From NCBI RefSeq assembly GCF_000330505.1, contig NW_004440206.1, positions 42,573 to 68,698 on the forward strand: DNA of 26,126 nt, read 5' to 3'. This DNA comes from Entamoeba invadens IP1 (taxonomy: Eukaryota > Evosea > Mastigamoebida > Endamoebidae). How positions within the stretch are numbered: the stretch's first letter is position 1; each line of letters starts with the position of its first letter. Position numbers and translations under genes: made by a program. This document shows, in pieces, positions 9,172-19,204 of the stretch. The notes beneath the pieces were generated by a model that was not told where the DNA came from, did no database searches, and saw nothing but the letters and a program-made list of their open reading frames with translations.

Positions 9172-11962
9172 TTAGTTTTTCAGAGCATCCCCAACATCCA
9201 TGTAAGCAACTTTCTTTTCAACTCTCATGTTTGCTCTATCAAGTTGTCCAATTTTATTAAAAGATCTTTCAACTGGGCAAGTGGTTGGACTCTTAGCATT
9301 CATCTTTTTCACAAGATTGAATAAACATGGGAATTGATTTTTTTCTTCTTGACTCATCAAAGCAAACAAGGTGTTCAAAGTTAGTTTTTTAATGGGCAAC
9401 TTTTTAAGAAATCTTCTGCTTCTTTTTTGAATAAAGCCCTTATGTGCTTTCTGTGTTGAATGGCGTTTGCTCTCTTTTCTTTAACAATTTCACTACTGCT
9501 GCAATCTTCAGCGAAATCTGTTGCTTCTGTTTGATCCGTACTTGTTAATCTCACTTGTTTAACAAGAGTACTTATCGCCTCAGTAGCATCAGCCCTTTCT
9601 TCCCTTTCCAACCTGTTTGCAATTTCTTCGACTTTTTCAATGTTGACACAGTACCAATCTCGAAACTTTTGAACTTCCGCTTTTAGTTCTTGGTCATCAC
9701 TTTCCTCGAATGATTTTGCATCAAAGTTGTTGTAAATTTTGATATTTATTACCAATTCTTTTCCTTTGAGTTTTCTTTGTAATTTCCCGAAATTTGCCAT
9801 ATTCGTTCCTTTGACCTGGTTTTCCTTCAACAATCCAGCATCGAAAAGGTCTTCTTTGGTCATTTTTCTTGAAGGAATTGCAAACCTCAAAATCATCGCG
9901 TCACTCAACTTAACGAGCAGGTGAATTGAATATTTTTCCAAAATGAATTTTTCGTTGTCGTCAAGATCTTCAGTGTATTTCATTTTTTCTAAATAATCGG
10001 TTAACACTACCTTACGTCTGAGCTCGAAGATATTCGAAATTGAATCTTCAACACGTTGATAGGCCACGGGGTATAGTAAATTGGCGGTCTGTAGACAATC
10101 GTTAATTATCTTCACCTTACTGAGCACTATTTGAGTGAAGAACATACATGCAACAAACAATTTGCAGTTGACATTACACTCACCCATAATGTTGCGAGGT
10201 CCAAAAGGCTTTTGGTATTGTTCTCTTTCACTGTAAAATTCTTGAAGTGAAGGCAGATTCTCAAACATGTTATCAAGAATCAATACTGTTTGGAGCCACC
10301 TTGTTTCGGATCGTTGAACCAATTTGAGAACTGCACCTTTGATATGATTTTTGGCACAGAATTGATCCCATGCTGTTCTTATTGTCTGAACAGTTAATCC
10401 GTCCAAGAAACTTTCAATAGCCAGCCCCCATTGCGATTCAAAACACTTTTCAGTTGCTTTATTTGTTCTATGTGAAAAGCAGTAGTTTGAATCAAATCCG
10501 TTCAGCCCGTCTCTCTCTTTTATTTTAGCCAGGAGTTTACCAGAGAGCCCACCATTTCGTATTAGAACATAAGCTCCATCAAAACAAGCACCAATGCATT
10601 TGATGAAATCAGCATCCATCAATTCCAATATTTTCATTATCCAACTGAGCCACCCCGCAGCATCTGTTTTGCCGTCATAGTTTTCGATTTTGACTCTCTT
10701 TTCAACAAATGATCCATCTGAAAACACGAATCTTACAAAGAGAGAAAAGTACTCAACCCCACTATACATTGCTGAATCGGCCATTAATGTATAATAGTCA
10801 CAGTGCTTAAAGATGAGTTGTAAGTCATATCTGGATTTTTTCGAAATCAACTCAAATCTCCGTTGCATAGTTGAAGAACTGAGAGCGGTGTTAACAACTT
10901 TTTTAGGAACATTGGACATGAGCAAAATTATGGATATCAATTTTGACATGGTATCAATTTGATTATTTGTCAACCCACACGCTCCCATCATCAATGCAGC
11001 CATCATCGTTATAAAGCTGCCTCTTTCATTTCCAGCATCATTTGTTGTTGAAAAACTGTCAATATTTTTACCAAGTCGCCTTTGTACTTCTTTGTTGGTT
11101 TCTTGTGCGATGTACTCGGCGGAGTATTTATTCTCTGGTCTGAGGAGCTCTTTAATGTGTTTCATTTTTTTTTCCAATTGTTCGATCTCAAACACAGTAA
11201 ATTTTATTTCTTCTTTGGTCGAATTGTTAGTATTCTGAGATTCGTTCTCGGTAGCCTGGCTATAATCAACATGTGTCCCATTTCTTGTTTGTATTGTTGG
11301 AGGAGTCGGAATACAATTTGTAATAGCAGGAGTTTTTAATAAAGTTCCAGAGTCCACAATACCAGTTGAATTTTTTGAAACAACATCTTCACATTTAATA
11401 ATAGGAACATCAAAACTTTTACTAATATTGTCGAGTGCTTCTTGTGTTGACTCGCTGTGTAAAACAGAAATATTCATTTGGAAATTTTGATAATTGATGA
11501 GTGGAAAAACACAAACAGTTTCTTCCAATCCTTTCAATAAATATTTCTTGACGTCCTCAAATGTAGTGTAACTTGTTTGTCTCAATTGTGACTAAAGTTC
11601 ATTCCTCACTTTCAATAAATCGGCACCTCTATAAATATTTGGCGAGAGGTCCATTTCATTATCAGTCAAACCACTTGACTTATTTTATTTTCTTCGACAA
11701 GCTGACTATTGAGCGCAATCAAATTAAATTTGTCGAAATTCTCATCAAAAAATTTAAAATTGTTAATACTTTTAAATTTGTTTGTTTCTTCGGGTTTTGC
11801 TTCCAAAGAGTGTTTCACGTATTTACGTCTATTAAACATTTTTCCACAGAAAATACAAAAATGGAAATCTCTTAGACGATTTTCAGGAAGTTGCGTTTTC
11901 AATTCAAAGGTAAAGTAATTGCGGAACTCTTCAAAACGTTTGTTGATATTTGAGTCTTGCAT
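9172..11962 (-). CDS. hAT-superfamily transposase (one intron, C-terminus in the -1 frame)
   Basis: A cut-and-paste DNA transposase. Exon 1 (11962-11672, ATG start) has a BED-like zinc finger, FHFCIFCGKMFNRRKYVKHS (C36-x2-C39-x11-H51). Splicing the 80-nt intron 11671-11592 joins it in frame to a long frame (11591-9384). That part holds the RNase H-like core: LMADSAMYSGVEYF with the likely first Asp (about residue 369), CIGACFDGAYV with the likely second Asp (about 435), the hAT C-x2-H in NYCFSHRTN (about 468), and QRSETRWLQTVL (about 525-536). The catalytic Glu could not be placed. The frame stops at TAA 9383-9381, but the -1 frame continues for 70 codons and carries the hAT dimerisation motif, CPVERSFNKIGQLDRANMR. 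With intron removal and the frame change the product is about 903 residues, a normal size for the family. It may be active or only just broken. Confidence 0.9.
9384..9390 (-). promoter_or_regulatory. Candidate -1 ribosomal frameshift site A AAA AAC
   Basis: On the minus strand the zero frame reads TTA AAA AAC TAA; the heptamer is A AAA AAC, a classical X XXY YYZ slippery sequence, immediately before the stop. Slipping back one base reads AAA AAA CTA ACT and continues into the hAT dimerisation region. No downstream pseudoknot is obvious. A single lost A in the run would look the same. Confidence 0.5.
11592..11671 (-). other. Candidate 80-nt intron in the hAT gene
   Basis: It begins GTTTGA and ends TTTAG, close to the Entamoeba GTTTGT...TAG consensus. 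Unspliced, exon 1 ends at TGA (11668-11666), and the downstream frame has TAG immediately upstream (11594-11592), which is the proposed acceptor. Removal joins ...SQV to SQLRQTSY in frame. Confidence 0.65.
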
Positions 11963-12133
11963 ATGTTTGTTATTTTTAAGATAATGAAGACAATAAAAAA
12001 CAAAAAGTTATACTTTTAATATAATTATAGTATTGGTTTTAACAATTGTATTAATTTTTATTATTTAATTTGATTGTGTTTTCATTAAAAATTATATATT
12101 ATAAATATAATAATATTATATAAAATACAAATA

Positions 12134-13146
12134 TAAACTGTTTTTCAAAAGTCGGTACTGAGGTGTCCCGATTTTTTGCATTTATTTTGTTTATTATTTT
12201 TGGGAATCGTTTTTTGTAATAAATTCGCTTATTTTTTCCAAGTAAAAAATAGAAAAACGGTCTTCAAAAAATATTTTTTTACTTGAAGAATTTTTAAGCA
12301 TTAAAAAATTCCATATAAAATTTAAAATAACGGGATTTTTGTTTCATAAAAACACACGAATTATCCCAAAAGTGCATTTTAGTACAAAAGCAAATAAACT
12401 TAATGTCAAATTTTTTCATTATCAAACATTTTAATAATTAATGAAATATTCACAAAACAAAAGCTTAGTTCGAAGATTAGTATGCTTAGTAGTGTTGTCA
12501 CAAAAACAATAAAAATAACAAAATGATTTGATAATTTATCTTTGTTGGGTTTTATAAAGTCGACATTCTTTTTGAGCATTTCAGTGAGAACATCTTTTTT
12601 AAAATATCCAATAACAAAACAATATTGTTATTTTGTATTATTTTTCTAGTGTTGCCCTTTGACAATTTTGACTTATGCCTGTCAAAATTATCAAACATTT
12701 GCTGTAATTATTTTTTGGTGTTTTTTGAACTCTTTATTTCATTATTTTTTATTCAGAGAAGATAACCACATGTTTGTTTTTAATTGAAAATATTTTTTTA
12801 ACGAAAGTAATTATCAGTTACAACTCGACACAAACAACACCATCCCAATTCACTTAAACGTTAATTGTTGTGCTTTTAGGTCAACAATGCTGTGTATATG
12901 TTGCGAAGTATCGAGTTATGGTCAAATCAAATAACGGGATCGGGTTTTTTGGAAAAAGATGGCTAATATTCCGATATTTTCCCGAATATGTACGAAAATA
13001 ATTGAACGGGATTGGTATTTTTTTCAAAATAAAGTCGGTACTTTCGATTTTTTGTTTTTTGTTTTTTTAGGAAAAAACGAAAATAAAAAACGGGACTTTA
13101 GAAAATTCTAAAAATATGACAGTACCGACTTTTGAAAAACAGTTTA
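12134..13146 (-). repeat. Right 1,013-bp arm, inverted copy of the left arm
   Basis: Equal in length to the left arm. The long stretches compared by eye on the reverse strand showed no mismatch, including the AGTACCGACTTT inner repeat and the region that reads GACACCTCAGTACCGAC at the inner end of the left arm. It is flanked by TA on both sides (12134-12135 and 13145-13146). Confidence 0.93.
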
Positions 13147-15386
13147 GTTCTTACTTATTTCTTAAATTTTATCAATACAATAATATTTTTTTGATTTAAT
13201 TGTTTAGATTTTTCGGGAAATATCCTAAATTTGTTCATTTTTTTGTTTTATTATATCATTGTTTTTGTGGATTAAATAATGTGCTTGAAATTGCGAATGT
13301 TTTCAATTTTATAATCGAAAAATTAAAATGTGTTTAATTTAATTTTTCGGGAAAAACACCCAAAAAATATGTTTAATTTGATTGTATATTTTCGGGATAA
13401 ATTATGGTTATTTTTGTCTTTTTTAAAATTCAATTATTTTTTGATCAAATCGATCAAAAATCCAATTTTTTGTCATTTTTACCCCAAAATCCTTAACTTA
13501 AAACTTAAGTGCATTTTTGGACACTCTGCAAGAAACCCACAATTTGAGAAAAACCCACAACCATTTCCTTTTTTCTTATTTGAAAAGCTGTTGAATGAAA
13601 ATAATCAGTCTCAGTTTTTTGGTTAATTAAGAATGTTCTTATAATTAAAATACAATATAAAAACAACATAAATAAACCTTAAATAACAAATATAAATTAT
13701 TAGGAAATTAATAATTAATATATAATATTTTGATATTTATAATGAAGTGATTAATAAGCTTTTGAACATATTTTAGGTTTAATTTTAATTTCATTTATTA
13801 AATGTTTAGATTAAAAAAATAAAATATAAGGTTCAGTTCCTAATACATATTTCAAACAATTAATTACTGATTAGTTTAATATAGTATCTTAACTATAAAT
13901 TGTTATTCAGTTCATTAACCATAAAAATACTAATAAGTAATCAATAATTTATATCCACTTTATACCCATTTCTAATAGTTAATAAATTGTATTTTTCATC
14001 CACTTAAACATAAAAAACAAACAAACATAAGTCGCGCGTAATTTGCATTGTCTAATAGTTAACTTATATGCACTGTGTTTAAATAAATAAATAAAATTGC
14101 CAAACAATAATGAAGATCCGCAAAAACTCAACACAAACAAATCTCTGTTGTTTGTGTTAAGTTTGAATATTAGAACTGGTTTTTCTAATTTTAAGTTTTA
14201 TAAAAAGTTTTTTGAGAAAAAATAATGGTGGATATAAAACCCATTTAATTTTTCAACAACTTAAGTCATTTTACTGGTTTATATTAATATAATTATAATA
14301 ATATGTATAGTTTGTTGGTGGTGTTTTTATGAATATTTTTATTAAAACTATTTAATTTAAGTTAAATAATTTTTTAATTTGTCAAAAAACAAATATTAGA
14401 AATATAATAAATTTTTATTATAATTGATAATGGTTGATATTATAAAAAACATATTTTGTAACTTGTTTGTTTAATGTTACAGTATGATATATAGCAGTGA
14501 TACATTATAGTACTGTTGATGTACATTCGTTTGCATATCAAAATTTTTGTTTTTATTTACACTTAATAAAAAAGATATGTGTCAAAAAGATAAATCTTGA
14601 CTTTTTTATTGGTTTTGAACTCATTAAAATAGTTATATTATATATATTATAAATATATACACACAACCGAGTTTCAATATAGCATTTTTACCAAAACGTA
14701 ATAAATTTTGAGTCGTGAGTATTATTGATATAAAAGAAAATATTTTGATCAAAAAATAAACATTTGTCTGAAAAAGCAAATTTCTGAATATTTTTACTAT
14801 ACATTACTAAATTATAGAATTTGTCTTGTTAATATTTAAACTATTTTTAGAAAATGGGTTTTGATAAACTATTACAAGTTAAAAAATATAGTTTAAATAA
14901 TTAAACTAAATATATAGTATATTTTTTTTGAATAAACACAAATTTGAAACACTGTTATAATACACTGAAAGTACGTAAAATCCGGGCAATTTTTGTTCTT
15001 TGATAGTTCATTTTGAATCAAATTCGAATCATTTTTTATTTTTGAATAAAAAACACTAAAAAGAAAGAAAAAAACTATAATAACCCGACTTTTTTAAGTG
15101 TTCTAAAAGTAAAAAACAATAATTTGGTTAAAAAAAGAAAAAAGAAAATGGGTGCTTGTTTTTTTACAAGTGTGGGTTTTTCGCCTCACTTTAATTATTT
15201 TTTAAACATAATTTTAAGTAGTTGTGTTATTAATTATTTTCGTTTATTTTGAAACAATTTTAAAGTTATTATTTATAAAAATTGTTTTAAATTTTTTTTG
15301 ATGTTATAAATAAAACTTATTCAAATAATAAAATTATAAAAAACATTTTTTATTCAGTATTGTTATTAGAATTTAGTTTAATTTTT
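13147..15386. other. AT-rich stretch with no supported gene
   Basis: A frame at 13330-13626 (98 codons) is open but is low-complexity Phe/Leu/Lys/Asn sequence with a near-duplicated MFNLI segment, matching nothing I recognise. TTTTTCGGGA-like copies recur at about 13208-13400. The rest is low-complexity AT up to the assembly gap. Confidence 0.5.
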
Positions 15387-15486
15387 NNNNNNNNNNNNNN
15401 NNNNNNNNNNNNNNNNNNNNNNNNNNNNNNNNNNNNNNNNNNNNNNNNNNNNNNNNNNNNNNNNNNNNNNNNNNNNNNNNNNNNNN
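15387..15486. other. Assembly gap of 100 N
   Basis: Exactly 100 N, the usual placeholder for a scaffold gap of unknown size, so linkage across it rests on scaffolding only. Confidence 0.98.
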
Positions 15487-15817
15487 ATGTTGACCGTGTA
15501 ACTGTTTTAAGTTTAAAATAATATATTTTGATGATGTTAAATACATTGTACAATTGTTTTGACCTTTTTTATTAAGAATATTTGTATTTTTGTATGATAA
15601 TAATTTTTCATATGTTCATAGTCTCAAAAATAAGCGAAAAAGTGCCAACCTGTTTTGCAGACGTGTTTAAAAATAATATTTTTATAATTTTCCCACAAAT
15701 TTTGTTTATTTCGAATTATATAACAAAAAATAATTTTGATAAAAAATATTATTAAAACATTTGTTTAAAGTTACAATCAATAATATATTAATTAATATAA
15801 TGTTTGATGTAGTTCTT
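15487..15817. other. AT-rich stretch after the gap
   Basis: Nothing recognisable; low-complexity AT sequence. Confidence 0.5.
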
Positions 15818-16915
15818 TGTTAATAGCACAATCTTTAATAAGTAATCTGTTTTTGGTCTTTTTTCTTTTAAGTTAAATTCACAAACACGTTTTAAAATAG
15901 AAAAATCAAATACACATCTTGCAATTGAAGGTGGTATGTTTATCAAATAACAAAGAAGGTTGTACAAATTTGAATTTTTTTTAAAATGGGTAAATTATCA
16001 AGTAGATCAATCTTATCAACGACCCAAGTTTCTTTGAATATATGAAGATGTTTTCATTTTTTAAATTAATACCATTTCTCAAGTGTACATAATTATCCAT
16101 TTACTTTATTTTATTTACTTCTTTAATATAGATTATCATATTTTTCGTTGGTTGATCATCAAAATTGATTGTTTTATCAAAATAAATTTCAAAATGACAC
16201 ATTTCGTCCAACAAATTTTAGTACTATTATTTTTCTTTTTTTGTTTGAGAGGATTAATTTGACGTTTTTGATGTATTTTGAACAAGTTACTTGAATTTTA
16301 GTGATGTGCAAACACTGTAAAAACGAACATCAAGTGCTGTTTCGAGTATCTGAATGAAATGATCATCCATTCGATATCAAAATAAAATGTAGTTATTTTT
16401 AAGTTAGGAAACAACACAAATTGTTTATTTATAACATCTATCTTCATATCACTTATTTTAGTTTTAAACAATTGAATTTTTTCGTACTCTTTAAAATTAT
16501 AAGATACTTTCTTTGAAGTTCTTTGTTTAACATTTGTAGTTTTCCAATTGTATCCAAAATAAATGTAATGTGGTTTTTTAATATACTTCCACTAAACAAC
16601 AACAATTAATTAACTGTATATTCACAACATTTTTATCTTTATCCTCAAAATCTTCAAAAAACTCAACAATATTTTCATATTATTTCTGACACCAATCAAA
16701 TATAGATTCAAGTTATAACCATAGAGTTGTACAATAAGTTGGGGGGCAACATTAAGTATTTTAAATAATAAGACTTTTCAACTCTAAAAATAACATATTT
16801 CATATACAATTTCAATACATTTATTAGTTCCATCAACACTTATACACATTTCTGCGCATAGATCTAAACGGTGATAAAAACACCAAACTAACATAATTTC
16901 AAATTGTCGTTTGTG
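15818..16915 (-). pseudogene. Decayed LRR-like coding remnant
   Basis: On the minus strand, short frames in changing phase read like one eroded protein. From upstream to downstream they include CISVDGTNKCIEIVYEICYF (about 16860-16800), YENIVEFFEDFEDKDKNV (about 16680-16630), and a 90-codon open piece at about 16590-16300 with HYIYFGYNWKTTNVKQ and FVLFPNLKITTFYFDIEW. Next come MCHFEIYFDKTINFDDQ (about 16210-16160), WVVDKIDLLDNLPILKKIQI (about 16035-15975) and NIPPSIARCVFDFSILKRV (about 15945-15890). The last two have the L-x2-L-P-x-L-K-K-I and I-P-P-S-I spacing of leucine-rich repeats, common in large Entamoeba protein families. Several stops and frameshifts separate the pieces. It may be two relics, since the upstream VDGTNK part need not belong with the LRR part. 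Family assignment is tentative. Confidence 0.42.
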
Positions 16916-19204
16916 TATAACAACAAATTATGGAACAACAAAAGGACCTATATCATTTTCCACTTCTTGTATGTTTTTTTTTCACAATCCATTATTATTG
17001 CAAATACTTAATTTTTGTAACATTTAACACACTTTAAAACTTCGTTTAAGTTTTTTACGTGTTCTCACACGTGGCTTTGTTAGAATATGTTTTAATTTAA
17101 ACCAAACTAGTGAGTACTTTTAAACAAGCATTACATTTCTTTCGAAATAATTATACCATTGTATGTAATGTACTATTCATTATTTGGTAATTATAGCAAT
17201 ATGTTGTGCTTTTTTTACACGTTTCTTGTGTGTTTCTTTCGATTTTAGTATAGCATTGAAAAATGTCTAATTATTTTCAACACAATTGTACGTTTAAAAA
17301 CATGTTTTACAAACCGGTAATGGATTTAATATTCGATTAATTTATTTTAATAGCATTGTTAGGTCCAAACATATTAAAAATTGAATGAATAATTAATTAA
17401 TTATAATTATATAAATTATTGATAATTTTAAGGTTATTAGATATTATTAACTTTTCAATAATTATAATATTTTTTCAGTGTAAATAACACACTTGTAGTT
17501 TTGTTTTTATTTTATAAATCATCTTAAAATTTCTTACTTTAATAAATTAAAGGTTGATGTAAATAAGTTAAACTTATATTATTTATAAAAATATAAAGTA
17601 TAAAAAAATTTTACTTTTTACCAAAAAACAAAAAATAAAAATAAAAAGTTCATAATAATGTATATTTTTAAAACTTAAAGACCTTGATGTCTTTTGAAAA
17701 GCAAAAAAAATCGGCATACTAAAATTAATAATTTCATATAAAAATTATCTTTATTTACAAACATTTTAAATGGCCATTTATAATATAAAACAAACAATAT
17801 ATCATATTTAATGAGTAATTTATATTGTCTAAAGCGTCTGGTGGTTGTTTATAAAAAACAATATTTTAATGATATATTGAGGGATTCATTTGTATTATGT
17901 ACAGATTATATAATAAGCATTTTTTATAAATAATTTAAAAACATGTTATTTTTATTGAAAACATAATGTTGTAATAATTGAAAACGATGTATTATATGAA
18001 ATTACTTGCTCTGATATTGTTTTATGAAACCGTGTTTTTTTAAACAACAAATAAGTAATAAATATAATTGATCACACAACAAAAAAATATTTCAACTAAA
18101 TAACTGAATTAAAAATAAATTTTATCAATATCAGAAAGAAATTACTATAATTCTAATACTTAATAATCCATTGGTTGCAAATTCAACAACAAATGATAAG
18201 AAGTAAAAATACAACAAAATTGATACATACAAGATAAATTAATAAACAAGAATTTCATGAATTTAAGACTGACTTTATCATATGATCATATGATAAATAC
18301 AAATTTAAATATTGTGTTTAAATTGGCTTTAATTTGTTTTTTTAGTTTGTCTGTTGATTATATTTAAAATAATGTGTGTTATATGTTATATAAAAAATAA
18401 TATTTTAAAATATAAAAAAAATATTTATAACAATAAAATTTTATTGTTATTTGTTACAAAATTCAAAAATTATACACAAAATTTTTTTTGCTTTTCAAAA
18501 AACGTTAAATGACAAAATAAATTTTTGATTTTATTATTAGTTTATTGACTAAATAAAAAATGTATTTATTAAAAAAAGTGCTGATAAAAAAGCTGAATCT
18601 GAAAGATCCACCTAGGTAAAATTTAAACTTTTATACTAAAATGATAAATTTCATGGTGAAATAATTTTACGTCAACATTAAATAAAAACTAACGATTTAA
18701 TTAATTTAAAAACCATTATTACAATAAAGTTTTTTATAAAATCATCTAACTTATATGACCATAATTTTAATGTATTTTATTATTATTCAATTTGTTTTTA
18801 AACATATTATTACAAATTTATTAATTCATTTTTATTACTAATTTTTTATCCCGCAAATGGTCGCATGTTTTACAAGTTATTTATGAAAAAAATGTGTAAA
18901 AAATATTTTTAAAAAAATAACACACTGCATGAGAAAGGAATGCAACTAATAATAACAATTATTAACAAAAATCATAAAAACAAATTAAAATAGATATTTT
19001 TGATTAGCTTTATAAGTGAAATTGAACAAATCGCCATTTTTGCCAATAACCAAATAAGGTCCAAGTGAGAACTATTTGTATAAACAGGAAATTTATTTTT
19101 ATTGTTGATGCAAATATCCCGATATATTACAACCACAAAAATATTACAATAATTTTGATTGTTTTAGAAATCAAATTAATTGATACAATCATTACATTTA
19201 GAAA
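16916..19204. other. AT-rich stretch
   Basis: No gene, RNA or element recognised. It contains one perfect 24-bp palindrome (18274-18297, entered separately) and long low-complexity AT runs. Confidence 0.5.
18274..18297. repeat. Perfect 24-bp palindrome
   Basis: TTTATCATATGA followed by TCATATGATAAA is identical to its own reverse complement. No neighbouring gene suggests a role. Confidence 0.9.

Larger units (their letters stand above)
7852..13146. mobile_element. Composite transposon-like unit: inverted 1-kb arms around a hAT transposase gene
   Basis: The unit is 5,295 bp including TA on both outer edges. It consists of an arm (7852-8864), a 3,269-bp middle with a hAT transposase gene on the minus strand, and the same arm in inverted orientation (12134-13146). 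Each arm is bounded at both ends by TA followed by the same 25-bp inverted repeat beginning AACTGTTTTTCAAAAGTC, so the unit has four equivalent ends. The outer flanks (7844-7851 and 13147-13154) share no 8-bp duplication as hAT would produce; only TA is common. It could be a composite of two MITE-like elements plus the gene between them, or one element with very long inverted repeats whose inner ends mirror the outer ends. Confidence 0.8.

Noticed and set aside
7844..13154. 8-bp target duplication for a hAT insertion at the outer edges of the composite
   Set aside because: AAATTATG on the left and GTTCTTAC on the right do not match; only TA is shared.
13330..13626. 98-codon + strand frame
   Set aside because: Low-complexity Phe/Leu/Lys/Asn content, an internally repeated start, and no recognisable motif; treated as chance in AT-rich DNA.
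15350..15553. 67-codon minus frame
   Set aside because: About half of it is translated from the 100-N assembly gap, so it is an artefact.
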